A stretch of 64,000 bases of DNA from Sphingobacterium cavernae (GCF_008520265.1 NZ_VIQM01000022.1:1-64000), one strand, 5' to 3'. Shown: positions 8,220 to 17,318, numbered from the stretch's first letter. A program made the numbers and translations. Notes: generated by a model from the letters alone, not told the origin.

Positions 8220-9194
8220 ATGTCAGTTTTAGTATATATAGAAAATACAGAGGGGCAACTAAAGAAGTCTGCTTTTGAAGTGGCAACTTACGGGAAAGAC
8301 ATTGCTACACAATTAGGCACTGAAGCTATCGGAATTACTGTTGGGGATTTTCCTCAAGAGGAATTGAGTAAATTGGGTGCATATGGTATTTCCAAAATAT
8401 TACACGTATCGAATGAAGATTTAAAATCATTTGTGAATCAAGCTTACGCTGCAATCATTGCATCCGCGGCGAAGCAACAAAATGTTACTGTAGTAGTACT
8501 TTCAAATACTTTTAGTGGGAAAGGATTGGCACCGCGTATCGCGACCAAACTGGAAGCAGGTTTAGTATCTGGAGCAGCGACTATTCCGACAATTTCGGGT
8601 GATAGATTTGAAATTAAGAAAACTGCATTTTCAAATAAAGCTATTGCAAACATCATTGTAGAGTCAGCCGTAAAAGTAATAACGGTAAATCCAAATGGCT
8701 ATGCAGCTAAAGAGATTGGCGGTTCTGCACAGGTTGAGACTTTTTCTGCACCTGTGGAAGCATCGGATTTTGGAACAATTGTAAAAGATATTGTTCGTGC
8801 AAAAGATAAGATATCACTTCCCGAAGCAGAAATCGTTGTGTCAGCAGGCCGTGGAATGAAAGGACCAGAAAATTGGGCAATGGTTGAAGAATTAGCGGAA
8901 GTATTAGGCGCAGCTACAGCTTGTTCAAAACCTGTTTCTGATGCAGGCTGGCGACCACATTCGGAGCATGTCGGTCAGACAGGAATCGTCGTAAGTCCAA
9001 ATTTATACATTGCAATAGGCATTTCAGGCGCAATTCAACATTTGTCAGGTGTTAGTTCATCGAAAACTATTGTGGTGATCAACAAAGATCCAGAAGCACC
9101 ATTCTTTAAGGTAGCTGATTACGGAATCGTAGGCGATGCTTTCGTCATAGTTCCGAAATTGATAGAAGCGTTAAAAGCATATAAAGGAAACTAA
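8220..9194 (+). CDS. etfA: Electron transfer flavoprotein alpha subunit
   Basis: A 324-residue FAD-binding ETF subunit. The N-terminal ~180 residues form the ETF alpha/beta fold. The C-terminal FAD domain is clear: VVSAGRGMKGPENWAMVEEL, then CSKPVSDAGWRPHSEHVGQT. The EtfA signature begins LYIAIGISGAIQHLSGVSSS, followed by INKDPEAPFFKVADYGIVGD. All FAD-contacting segments appear intact. It is translated right after etfB and forms a 1:1 heterodimer with it. Confidence 0.96.
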   Translation: MSVLVYIENTEGQLKKSAFEVATYGKDIATQLGTEAIGITVGDFPQEELSKLGAYGISKILHVSNEDLKSFVNQAYAAIIASAAKQQNVTVVVLSNTFSGKGLAPRIATKLEAGLVSGAATIPTISGDRFEIKKTAFSNKAIANIIVESAVKVITVNPNGYAAKEIGGSAQVETFSAPVEASDFGTIVKDIVRAKDKISLPEAEIVVSAGRGMKGPENWAMVEELAEVLGAATACSKPVSDAGWRPHSEHVGQTGIVVSPNLYIAIGISGAIQHLSGVSSSKTIVVINKDPEAPFFKVADYGIVGDAFVIVPKLIEALKAYKGN

Positions 9195-9216
9195 ACAAAA
9201 TCATATCTATATTAAG

Positions 9217-9252
9217 GTAGTACGTACAAAAAATGCGCGTGCTACTTTTTTT
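9217..9252 (+). terminator. Terminator of etfBA
   Basis: GTAGTACG (9217-9224) pairs with CGTGCTAC (9238-9245, one G-T pair), followed by nine T residues. Confidence 0.8.
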
Positions 9253-9295
9253 TTGGCATTAATATTCACATCTTTGTATCATTGAAGGTGTTCGG

Positions 9296-9922
9296 ATGAA
9301 GAAACTTAAGTTAGATATTGTTGGCTTATCGTATAGCCAAACACAATCAGGAGCATACGCACTTGTCTTGGGCGAAATAAATGGCAACAGACGCCTTCCT
9401 ATCATCATTGGTAGTTTTGAGGCGCAGGCTATCGCGGTGGAAATCGAAAAGATGACGCCTAGTCGTCCACTAACGCACGACCTTTTCAAATCATTTTCTG
9501 AAACTTTTGATATTAGCATTGACGAAGTTTTGATTTACAACTTAGTAGATGGAATTTTCTTTGCGAAATTAATTTGTAGCCAAGGGAATGAAACCCATGA
9601 AATCGACGCACGCACTTCCGATGCTGTGGCTTTGGCAGTTAGATTTGAGTGTCCAATCTATACGTATGATTTTATCATGTCTTCTGCGGGAATAGTTATC
9701 GAAAGTAATGATTTCGCTTTTTTAGAAAATTTGAGCTCCGCAAACACTTCAGAAGGAACAACACCATCTCCAAAAAAAGAGTTCGAAAAGCCAAAAGAGG
9801 TTTCTCCTTATGCCTCGTTGACATTAGAAGAACTGGAAAGCACACTAGAAAAAGCAATTGCCAACGAGCAATACGAAGTCGCAGCAAAGATCCGTGACGA
9901 AATAGAAAAAAGAAAATCATAA
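9296..9922 (+). CDS. Bifunctional nuclease (BFN/DUF151) family protein with UVR motif
   Basis: A 208-residue protein. Residues 1-~135 are the BFN/DUF151 domain (LDIVGLSYSQTQSGAYALVL, then NRRLPIIIGSFEAQAIAVEI and EIDARTSDAVALAVRFECPI), related to plant bifunctional nucleases with reported RNase and DNase activity. A linker of about 35 residues leads to a C-terminal UvrB/UvrC-type helical hairpin (LEELESTLEKAIANEQYEVA...RDEIEKRK). This two-domain form is the usual one in Bacteroidota. Cellular role is unsettled. It lies 9 nt before the permease gene and is probably cotranscribed with it. Confidence 0.88.
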   Translation: MKKLKLDIVGLSYSQTQSGAYALVLGEINGNRRLPIIIGSFEAQAIAVEIEKMTPSRPLTHDLFKSFSETFDISIDEVLIYNLVDGIFFAKLICSQGNETHEIDARTSDAVALAVRFECPIYTYDFIMSSAGIVIESNDFAFLENLSSANTSEGTTPSPKKEFEKPKEVSPYASLTLEELESTLEKAIANEQYEVAAKIRDEIEKRKS

Positions 9923-9931
9923 AATAACACT

Positions 9932-11308
9932 ATGTCTATCAAGTTAAGACTCACCATCATGAACTTCCTACAGTTCTTTGTTTGGGGAGCATGGTTAATT
10001 ACAATAGCCAACTATTGGTTTGGGACTAAAAATTGGGATGGGACCCAGTTTGGAACCATATTCGCAACAATGGGGATTGCATCACTCTTTATGCCGACTA
10101 TCATTGGTATAATCGCCGACCGCTGGATCAATGCGGAAAAACTTTATTCCTGTTTACATTTTCTTTATGCACTGTGCTTAATTTATTTGGCCAGAGTCGA
10201 AGATCCAAACACATTTTTCTATGTTATGCTTGCAGCTATGTGTTGCTACATGCCGACATTAGCACTTTCCAACTCCATCGCTTACTCTTCCCTCACAGCA
10301 GCAAAATATGATTTAATAAAAGCATTTCCTCCAGTTCGTGTGTGGGGTACTGTCGGTTTCATAGCTGCTATGTGGATTACGAATCTTTCTGGAAATAAAG
10401 CGACAGAATTTCAATTTTACATTGCCGCAGCAGGATCTATCACGCTGTCATTATACTCACTATTTGTGATTCCAAAATGTCCACCGCAGCGTTTAATAAA
10501 GGAAAATTCTAAATGGACAGAACTCTTAGGTTTGGAGGCTTTCAAATTATTCGCCAATTACAAAATGGCGCTATTCTTTATCTTCTCCATGTTTTTAGGT
10601 GCAGCATTACAACTGACGAATGCTTACGGTGATGTATTTTTAAGTGAATTTTCTTTTTATCCGAAATATGCCAACTCACTTGTAGTAGAAGGTTCGACAA
10701 TAATTATGTCGATTTCTCAAATATCTGAAACCTTATTTATTCTGGCTATCCCATTTTTCTTGAAAAGATTTGGAATTCGTAATGTAATGTTATTTGCGAT
10801 GGTGGCTTGGGTATTGCGATTTGGATTATTTGCATTTGGAAATCCGTCGGACGGGCTTTGGATGATTATTTTATCTTGCGTAGTCTATGGTTTAGCATTT
10901 GATTTCTTTAATATCTCAGGTTCGCTTTTCGTAGAAAGTTCTACAGATTCTAAAATCAGATCATCTGCGCAAGGCTTATTTATGATGATGACCAACGGTT
11001 TTGGTGCTGTATTTGGTTCAATTTCTTCGGGTTGGTTGATCGATAAATATTTTACACAAGGATTCAGCAATGTGAACAACTTGGCAAAACGTCTGGAAAC
11101 AACTGTGGATAATTCTAAATTTTTGGAGTTTATCAACAGTAGAGGTATTACAATCGAAAATGGGATTTTCAACGAAGTACTTTATTTAAAGGATTGGCAT
11201 AACATCTGGTTGACATTTGCAGGATATACATTATTAATAGTAATTGCCTTTGCAATACTATTCAAACACAAACACAATCCACAAGAAGTGGATAATATAA
11301 CGCATTAA
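9932..11308 (+). CDS. Nucleoside permease of the MFS NHS family (NupG-like)
   Basis: A 458-residue inner-membrane transporter with about twelve hydrophobic helices. The opening, MSIKLRLTIMNFLQFFVWGAW followed by GTIFATMGIASLFMPTIIGI, is characteristic of the nucleoside:H+ symporter family. The region GALGAVFGS-like (FGAVFGSISSGWLIDKYF) and the long loop before the last helix also fit. Substrate is inferred from family only. Residue composition and start are unremarkable; a strong terminator follows the stop. Confidence 0.87.
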   Translation: MSIKLRLTIMNFLQFFVWGAWLITIANYWFGTKNWDGTQFGTIFATMGIASLFMPTIIGIIADRWINAEKLYSCLHFLYALCLIYLARVEDPNTFFYVMLAAMCCYMPTLALSNSIAYSSLTAAKYDLIKAFPPVRVWGTVGFIAAMWITNLSGNKATEFQFYIAAAGSITLSLYSLFVIPKCPPQRLIKENSKWTELLGLEAFKLFANYKMALFFIFSMFLGAALQLTNAYGDVFLSEFSFYPKYANSLVVEGSTIIMSISQISETLFILAIPFFLKRFGIRNVMLFAMVAWVLRFGLFAFGNPSDGLWMIILSCVVYGLAFDFFNISGSLFVESSTDSKIRSSAQGLFMMMTNGFGAVFGSISSGWLIDKYFTQGFSNVNNLAKRLETTVDNSKFLEFINSRGITIENGIFNEVLYLKDWHNIWLTFAGYTLLIVIAFAILFKHKHNPQEVDNITH

Positions 11309-11310
11309 AC

Positions 11311-11348
11311 GCGAAAGGGGAAATCAGTTGATTTCCCCTTTCGCATTT
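11311..11348. terminator. Strong bidirectional terminator
   Basis: A 16-bp perfect stem: GCGAAAGGGGAAATCA (11311-11326) with TGATTTCCCCTTTCGC (11329-11344), then ATTTAA. It separates the permease gene from the convergent membrane-anchored hypothetical. Confidence 0.85.
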
Positions 11349-11362
11349 AATAAATATATTCT

Positions 11363-11866
11363 TTATTGTCTCGCCTGTGCTTCTGCTATCATGGTGATTA
11401 CTGCATCTATTGTAGATTTAGCAGCATCTTTCATCTTTTGCGTGCCAGCGTAGTCGGCGTCTAGGACAACTTCTTTAGATTTTTCTTTATACGTATATTT
11501 CAAGATATAACGTGGTACATTTTTACCTTCATCTGCATTTGCTCTTGGCGTAGTCATATCATCATCCACATTCCAAAATCCTAATTCCATCGCTTTGCGG
11601 TGCAAGTATAGCAAATCATCCTTTCTGAATTTCACTGTATCTTTCATCACTTTATCATCTTTTGTCAAAAATTGATATTCAGCAGTTTTAGAATCATATT
11701 TATTCAACATTTCATCCGGTGTACCAAAAGTCAACTCGATAGATTCGAAATCTGAAAAACGATAAGGTGCATTTTTAATCATCGAAGAGTAATAAACCCA
11801 ACAATAAATAATAAATGGAACAATAATACAAATGGCTAAAAAGATTCTTTTTGATTTACTAGTCAT
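11363..11866 (-). CDS. Hypothetical membrane-anchored protein
   Basis: A 167-residue protein that I do not recognise. A single N-terminal membrane anchor (about residues 8-29, IFLAICIIVPFIIYCWVYYS) is followed by a soluble domain of alternating strands and helices: FESIELTFGTPDEML, DKVMKDTVKFRKDDLLYLH and PRYILKYTYKEKSKEVVLDA. It probably faces the periplasm. It has a codon use like its neighbours and a clean start. It stands between two terminator-bounded units, so genome context gives no functional hint. Confidence 0.65.
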   Translation of the reverse strand: MTSKSKRIFLAICIIVPFIIYCWVYYSSMIKNAPYRFSDFESIELTFGTPDEMLNKYDSKTAEYQFLTKDDKVMKDTVKFRKDDLLYLHRKAMELGFWNVDDDMTTPRANADEGKNVPRYILKYTYKEKSKEVVLDADYAGTQKMKDAAKSTIDAVITMIAEAQARQ

Positions 11867-11974
11867 GACTTAATTAAAATATGCTGGCAAAAATACACAA
11901 ATTGTCTTCACTATTATTGTATTCGTAGATTATGTACTTACAATTGACATTTGTATTACTTCCGTCAACTTTAA

Positions 11975-12526
11975 TTATAATTCAGGTGTACCGCAGCGTG
12001 TAAAATATTTGTAATACCAAGGATCTTTCAGATTTGAAATTACAACACCTTGTTTGGTGGAAACATGTACAAATTTGTCATTGTGTAAATAAATGCCAAC
12101 ATGATCTATCGTGTTCCCTCCAAACGAGAAGAACACCAAATCACCTTCTTTTAACTGGTCATCATATTTCCGCTTAATCACTTCTCCCATATCACGCGCA
12201 CTACGCGGTAAGTTTTTTCCATATACTTGTTGATATACCATTCCAACAAAACCCGAGCAGTCAATTCCTGATTTGGTCTGCCCACCCAAACGATGCGGAC
12301 TACCCATCCATTCATCCACAAACTCGTAAAGTGAAGTATTTAATGATTTTGGATTGGTGCCCAATAAATCTCCATAATATTGTTTTACATCAGCTCTCTT
12401 GCCAGAATTAGGTCTTTCAATTGTTGTTCTATTTGCTGCTGTAACAGAAGATTTCCGCTTTACTCCACAAGAGTTTAAGAACAACATCACACAGATCGGC
12501 AGTATAAGTATTTGAATTTGTCTCAT
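11975..12526 (-). CDS. NlpC/P60-family cell-wall endopeptidase lipoprotein
   Basis: A 183-residue predicted lipoprotein (signal peptide, lipobox LNSC, Cys20). The NlpC/P60 domain occupies about residues 60-180. The catalytic Cys is in KSGIDCSGFVGMVYQ, the His in NTIDHVGIYLHN and the third polar residue in DKFVHVSTKQGV. Such C40 peptidases cleave D-Glu-mDAP or related peptide bonds in peptidoglycan. It resembles MepS/Spr-type murein hydrolases in size and lipid anchoring, so a role in cell-wall growth is inferred. It is divergent from the EamA gene. Confidence 0.92.
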   Translation of the reverse strand: MRQIQILILPICVMLFLNSCGVKRKSSVTAANRTTIERPNSGKRADVKQYYGDLLGTNPKSLNTSLYEFVDEWMGSPHRLGGQTKSGIDCSGFVGMVYQQVYGKNLPRSARDMGEVIKRKYDDQLKEGDLVFFSFGGNTIDHVGIYLHNDKFVHVSTKQGVVISNLKDPWYYKYFTRCGTPEL

Positions 12527-12599
12527 AATGATAGTCTAAAATACCAAAACAAAATGAAACAGCTGAAAAAGCTAATTCTTTTTATCCATATGAGTTAGG

Positions 12600-12607
12600 T
12601 ATTTTTG
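12600..12607 (+). promoter_or_regulatory. -7 promoter box of the EamA transporter gene
   Basis: TATTTTTG matches TANNTTTG and ends 4 nt (CAAG) before the ATG at 12612, the same geometry as at rsmI and the cysteine desulfurase gene; a leaderless mRNA is predicted. Confidence 0.5.
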
Positions 12608-12611
12608 CAAG

Positions 12612-13508
12612 ATGAAACAATTTCAAGGCGCTCTAGCTGTTTTCATTGGCGCAGCAAGTTTTGGCGTATTATCTACTTTTGTAAAAAAAGCCTATGCTGC
12701 AGGTTTTTCGTTGGGTGAAGTGACGGGGGTGCAAGCCATGTTGGGGATGCTAATATTGTGGACGATTTTCATGATGATGAAAATTGGAAAAGTTGATTTT
12801 TCAAATTATCCGCGTAAAACTCCCTTTTGGAAAATTATAATTTCAGGGATTTCGACTGGTGTGGTAAGTGTGCTATATTACAAATGTGTACAACTTGTTC
12901 CCGCTTCTATTGCCATCGTATTATTGATGCAATTTATTTGGATAGGCGCTTTAATTAATTTCATTGTTTTTAAACAAAGACCATCCAGAAAGCAAAGCAT
13001 TGGAATTATCCTGATTTTGATTGCTACATTATTTGCTACTGGTGCCCTTGAGTCTTCGATTCACGATATTTCTGTAGTAGGAATTGCTTATGGACTATTT
13101 GCTGCTTTGGCGTATGCCATATTTTTGATGGTAAATGGAAAAGTTGGAAACGATTATCCACCTGTACAGAAAAGTGCATTGATGGTCACAGGAGCTTTTT
13201 TAATGATTTTAGTTTTATTACAACCGATAACATTATTTCAACCCGATATTGACACACAAATCTATAAATATGGGATTTTGTTAGCGTTGTTCGGCACCGT
13301 TCTACCTCCATTTCTATTTGCTTATGGCATGCCAAAAATCGATTTGGCATTGGGTTCAATTTTAAGCGCAGTCGAATTACCTGTAGCTGTTGCTATGTCC
13401 TACTTCATATTGCATGAAAATGTGTCCCTATTGCAATGGCTCGGTGTTGGATTTATTCTTGTTGTAGTCGTGTGGACCAATTATAAGAAGAAGACTAACA
13501 CACTCTAA
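12612..13508 (+). CDS. EamA/DMT-family transporter
   Basis: A 298-residue protein with ten hydrophobic segments arranged as two EamA repeats of five (about residues 5-140 and 150-290), the layout of drug/metabolite transporters. Motifs include GVVSVLYYKCVQLVPASIAI in the first repeat and the corresponding PKIDLALGSILSAVELPVAV in the second. Substrate cannot be read from sequence; relatives export amino acids or other metabolites. It is monocistronic, ending at a stable hairpin. Confidence 0.88.
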   Translation: MKQFQGALAVFIGAASFGVLSTFVKKAYAAGFSLGEVTGVQAMLGMLILWTIFMMMKIGKVDFSNYPRKTPFWKIIISGISTGVVSVLYYKCVQLVPASIAIVLLMQFIWIGALINFIVFKQRPSRKQSIGIILILIATLFATGALESSIHDISVVGIAYGLFAALAYAIFLMVNGKVGNDYPPVQKSALMVTGAFLMILVLLQPITLFQPDIDTQIYKYGILLALFGTVLPPFLFAYGMPKIDLALGSILSAVELPVAVAMSYFILHENVSLLQWLGVGFILVVVVWTNYKKKTNTL

Positions 13509-13514
13509 AAAGAA

Positions 13515-13550
13515 AATGTCATGCTTAACTTTGTTCAGCATGACATTTTT
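13515..13550. terminator. Bidirectional terminator between convergent genes
   Basis: AATGTCATGCT (13515-13525) pairs with AGCATGACATT (13537-13547), with an A-run before and T-run after. Confidence 0.85.
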
Positions 13551-13563
13551 GAATCACTATATT

Positions 13564-15453
13564 TTACTTCTGCACCAAATCATTACTTTTCATTAAAGCT
13601 TTTGCATTTTCTGCTATTTTGATAAATTCAGCACGATAACCTTCATCATCCTGTCCTTTACTTGCTTTCGCACGTTTGATAAGAGAATCAAAATTCGCTT
13701 GCTGTTTGTATGAAGAATTACGCAACAACATCCCCAACTCTGCTACCGCTGTAGCAAAATTAAAATCCGCACTCATGGGTTTGACAGCATTGTGCAATAC
13801 GATATGCTCTTGCAATTTTGATTTTTCTCCTTGAGGATCTTTGTACCGGAACTTCACAGTAGCTAATTCAGAAGAAGAATTAGAAATCGATTTTGATTTA
13901 TTTTCTTGGTATTTCAATGGATCAACATTTCCAATCTCATCTGATTTGACACCAGTCGGAATGATATCATAAATAGCTGTAACTACATGTCCCACGCCCA
14001 TATCGCCACCTACTTTTTTGTCATTGTTGAAATCTTCCGCAGCCATCAGTCTATTTTCATATCCTACCAAACGGTAATATTGTACATACTTCGGGTTAAA
14101 CTCTACTTGGATTTTCACATCTTTTGCAACCGTAAACATTGTTCCGCCAAATTCTGAAATCATAGCTTTGCGCGCTTCCGAAATATCATTGATATAGGCA
14201 TAGTTTCCACGACCTTTATTTGCCAAAAGTTCCAATTTACTATCCTTATAATTCCCCATACCATAACCCAGGATAGAAATATTTACACCCGATTCGCGTT
14301 CTCTCTCGATTAATTTTTCCATGTCCGAATCACTGGATGCACCCACGTTAAAGTCTCCATCCGTAGCCATGACGATTCTATTGTTTCCATCTGCAAGAAA
14401 ATTTTTACGTGCTATGGAATACGCCATTTTTAGACCATCACCACCAGCAGTGCCCCCGCCAGCTTCCAAACCGTCGATGATTTCTTTAATTTTCATCTTA
14501 CTAGCACCAGAAGTACTTTCCAAGCGAACTGTTGCATTTCCTGCATAGGTCACGATTGCAACTTTATCTTTATCGCGAAGCTGATCCACCAACAATTTTA
14601 AAGATGATTTTACCAAAGGCAATTTATTCGAATCATACATCGATCCCGAAACATCAATTAGAAATACAAAATTCGATGCTGGTAAATTATCCTTCGGAAT
14701 ATCTTTAGCCTTTAACGAAATGCGCAAAAGTTGGTGTTTACTATTCCAAGGCGAAGGAGACAATTCCGTTTTAATAGCTACAGGATTATTTCCTTCTGGC
14801 GAAGGCATATCGTATTGAAAATAATTTATCATTTCTTCTACACGAATGGCGTCCACAGGAGGCAAAGTTCCGGAGTTTAAAAATCTTTTTACATTATTGT
14901 ACGATGCCACATCCACATCCGCTGCGAAAGTTGAAAGTGCTTCCTTGATTGGACTGACGAAACTATTTTCCGAAAAACCTTTATAAGATTCTGTATTTTG
15001 CTCTACTCTGCCTATTCCTCTAATCATTAAATTACTCCCACTTACGGTCTTATTGTTACTAACAGCCAAACCTGCTACGCTTCCTTGTAAATAACTAGTT
15101 GATCCCACTAAAGTTTCCTTTTTTTGTGTACCAAATCCTACAACCACGACTTCATCCATCGTATTCGCTATTGGTTCAAGAGAAATCTTAATTATTTTTT
15201 CATTTTTTACGATATGTTCAAAAGTATTATAGCCTAAAAATTGAAAACGCAACGTATCACCTTTGAAAGATGAGATTGAAAACTCACCCTTTTCATTGGT
15301 TTGGACATTTTTATTCTTACTTGACTGCACGGATACACCAGCGATAGAATTTTTGGAATCTATATCAGTTACAATGCCTTTGATTTCGATCAAACTTTGG
15401 CCATTTGCTACTATAGCAAATAGAACCATACATAATATTAGTAGCCTTTTCAT
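13564..15453 (-). CDS. VWA-domain surface protein with SusC-plug-like N-terminus
   Basis: A 629-residue exported protein. Order: signal peptide (1-18, ending ANGQS), a carboxypeptidase-regulatory-like beta sandwich (about 22-95), then a stretch that copies the start of a SusC-type receptor plug (DEVVVVGFGTQKKETLVGS, then LQGSVAGLAVS...LMIRGIG, about 97-150). A YfbK-type von Willebrand A module follows (about 170-500). The VWA MIDAS residues are intact: FLIDVSGSM, the Thr in EAGGGTAGGDGL and ATDGDFN. There is no beta-barrel domain. It is divergent (86 nt) from an ECF sigma/anti-sigma pair, suggesting shared control. Ligand unknown; adhesion or complex assembly are the usual roles of VWA proteins. 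Confidence 0.85.
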   Translation of the reverse strand: MKRLLILCMVLFAIVANGQSLIEIKGIVTDIDSKNSIAGVSVQSSKNKNVQTNEKGEFSISSFKGDTLRFQFLGYNTFEHIVKNEKIIKISLEPIANTMDEVVVVGFGTQKKETLVGSTSYLQGSVAGLAVSNNKTVSGSNLMIRGIGRVEQNTESYKGFSENSFVSPIKEALSTFAADVDVASYNNVKRFLNSGTLPPVDAIRVEEMINYFQYDMPSPEGNNPVAIKTELSPSPWNSKHQLLRISLKAKDIPKDNLPASNFVFLIDVSGSMYDSNKLPLVKSSLKLLVDQLRDKDKVAIVTYAGNATVRLESTSGASKMKIKEIIDGLEAGGGTAGGDGLKMAYSIARKNFLADGNNRIVMATDGDFNVGASSDSDMEKLIERERESGVNISILGYGMGNYKDSKLELLANKGRGNYAYINDISEARKAMISEFGGTMFTVAKDVKIQVEFNPKYVQYYRLVGYENRLMAAEDFNNDKKVGGDMGVGHVVTAIYDIIPTGVKSDEIGNVDPLKYQENKSKSISNSSSELATVKFRYKDPQGEKSKLQEHIVLHNAVKPMSADFNFATAVAELGMLLRNSSYKQQANFDSLIKRAKASKGQDDEGYRAEFIKIAENAKALMKSNDLVQK

Positions 15454-15539
15454 ATTAAATTCTTATTTAATTTTCCTAACGGATGCAGAAAAAATGAAAT
15501 TTCCATAATCAAGAAAAAAAAATTATTTTCACCCCGATT

Positions 15540-16109
15540 ATGAAGCTAATTGACTCATCCCCTTCTTTAGAATCTGATGAATCTTTGTTGACAAAATATT
15601 TGTCCACGGAAGATTTAGCGGTTTTGGGTGAGTTGTATGCACGACATAGTGAGATGGTATATTATGTTTGCTTACGTTATTTCAAAGAAGAAGAGAAGAG
15701 TAAAGATGCTGTCATGCAACTTTTCGAGCAACTCATAGTCAAAGTAAAAAAACAGGATATTCAGGATTTCCCGAAATGGCTTTATGTGGTAGCAAAGAAT
15801 TTTTGCTTGATGGAATTGCGCGCGCGCAAAAATAAAATTGAAGTTTCTATATCAGAATTTGTGGAATTTCCACATAATTTGCATCCACAAGAAAATTACG
15901 CTGAAAAAGAGGAACGATTATCGCAGTTGGAAAGTTGTATGGAGAAGCTTCCCGAAAAGCAGCGCATTAGTATTGATTTGTTTTTTATCAATCAAAAATG
16001 TTATAAAGAAGTCGTTGAAATTACTGGTTTCTCGATGAATGATGTAAAAAGTTATATTCAAAACGGAAAAAGAAATTTAAAGAATTGTATGGAAAAAGCA
16101 GATGAGTAA
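15540..16109 (+). CDS. ECF-type sigma-70 factor
   Basis: A 189-residue sigma factor. Region 2 spans about residues 25-95 (LYARHSEMVYYVCLRYFKEE, then QDIQDFPKWLYVVAKNFCLM) and region 4 about 120-180 (LESCMEKLPEKQRISIDLFF, then CYKEVVEITGFSMNDVKSYI with the helix-turn-helix). The linker lacks region 3, as in all ECF factors. Its last codons overlap the start of the downstream membrane gene by 8 nt, the usual translational coupling of sigma and anti-sigma. Target promoters are unknown; the divergent VWA gene is the most economical candidate. Confidence 0.9.
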   Translation: MKLIDSSPSLESDESLLTKYLSTEDLAVLGELYARHSEMVYYVCLRYFKEEEKSKDAVMQLFEQLIVKVKKQDIQDFPKWLYVVAKNFCLMELRARKNKIEVSISEFVEFPHNLHPQENYAEKEERLSQLESCMEKLPEKQRISIDLFFINQKCYKEVVEITGFSMNDVKSYIQNGKRNLKNCMEKADE

Positions 16110-17292
16110 ATTCAGTTCAAATATCAATTATTTGCGTCAATATGTAAATGGCGAACTTTCTCTTACCCAAATGTATGAGATTGAACGTGCTATGCATACA
16201 GATGAGATGCTAATGGATATCATTGAAGGATTGGAAACAGAGAAAGTGCTGAAATCTGCAAATCCCGCGCGTGAGTTACAAGCGAAAATTAAATCTCGCA
16301 CAGCGAAGAAGAAAGAATTCAAGATTTTTAATATTCGAAAGTTAACTATTGCTGCTTCCTTTATTGGACTTTTAGCTGCTGGTGCACTATACTTTTTAAA
16401 ACCTGAGCCGCATGTGGAGGTTGTGCAGACAGCTCCTGAAATAGTGCCTTTAGAAAATAAAATAACAGAAAATCTAATACCTGATTCATCGCAAATTGCT
16501 TATTCTGATAATTCCCATTCGGAGGAAATTAGTAGCGCAGCTCCTCCAACAATCAAAAGAGAGAAAACTGCATCTAAAAAAGAGACCCCTTCACCAAAAA
16601 AAATAATGGCTTATTCTGCTAAGCCAAAATTGGAAGTCATTATTGAAGGACCCAGATATTTAAAAAAACAAGACGAAGAGATCATCCAAATTGCAGGTAA
16701 GAGTGACATCACAGCATTTCAAACAGAAGTTTTGAATGGTAGAGTAGGCTCCTCTAGTCAAAAGCCAATGATTTCAAGTTCTATAGCAAAAACTCAAGCC
16801 GACTTACAAAGACTCGATCTCGACCCTCAGACAAAGGCAAATCTTACGACTATGTTAGCTCGTCAGGCGCAAGAAAATAAAGTCGAAGTAAAAGAAAAAC
16901 AGACGGAAAGTACAATTAGCGATGTTTTAATAAGTGGGAATACATTAGCAAATAAAGCTAGTGCAGATTCACGTATTGTATCTAGCACAGAGACGTTTGA
17001 AACTATCGTATCAAAACCTATTCAAAATGGTAATCCGACAATTGGGTGGTCTAAATTTAATACCTATATAAAAGAGCAACTCAATAAAAAAGGTTTAAAA
17101 TCGTATAAAGCGAACATATCGTTTTCTCTTGATGCCTCACTAAAACCAACTCTTATTGAAATTAAATCATCATCCGATAAAATAATAAATCAACACATCA
17201 AAGAAATATTAATGAATGGTCCAACTTGGGAAAATAAAGATCCTAACCATCCTATTTTTATTCGAATAAATTCTGAAGAAGTTTATAAATAA
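16102..17292 (+). CDS. Putative membrane anti-sigma factor with TonB-C-like periplasmic end
   Basis: A 396-residue protein with one membrane helix (about 78-96, LTIAASFIGLLAAGALYFLK). The first ~75 residues are cytoplasmic and begin with a short helical segment (INYLRQYVNGELSLTQMYEI), a common place for sigma-binding in Bacteroidota anti-sigmas. The periplasmic part is a long low-complexity region (S, T, K, P, Q rich) ending in about 90 residues that resemble a TonB C-terminal fold: GWSKFNTYIKEQLNKKGLKS, NISFSLDASLKPTLIEIKSS and the GPTWEN motif. The anti-sigma assignment is inferred from the 8-nt overlap with the sigma gene and topology. A 14-bp hairpin covers its last codons. Confidence 0.7.
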   Translation: MSKFSSNINYLRQYVNGELSLTQMYEIERAMHTDEMLMDIIEGLETEKVLKSANPARELQAKIKSRTAKKKEFKIFNIRKLTIAASFIGLLAAGALYFLKPEPHVEVVQTAPEIVPLENKITENLIPDSSQIAYSDNSHSEEISSAAPPTIKREKTASKKETPSPKKIMAYSAKPKLEVIIEGPRYLKKQDEEIIQIAGKSDITAFQTEVLNGRVGSSSQKPMISSSIAKTQADLQRLDLDPQTKANLTTMLARQAQENKVEVKEKQTESTISDVLISGNTLANKASADSRIVSSTETFETIVSKPIQNGNPTIGWSKFNTYIKEQLNKKGLKSYKANISFSLDASLKPTLIEIKSSSDKIINQHIKEILMNGPTWENKDPNHPIFIRINSEEVYK

Positions 17293-17305
17293 AACTTCTT
17301 CAGAA
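17271..17305. terminator. Hairpin between convergent anti-sigma and tonB genes
   Basis: TTCTGAAGAAGTTT (17271-17284) pairs perfectly with AAACTTCTTCAGAA (17292-17305). The left arm is the last codons of the anti-sigma gene and the stop lies in the loop. It probably ends both converging transcripts. Confidence 0.6.
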
Positions 17306-17318
17306 TCAAATATTGACT

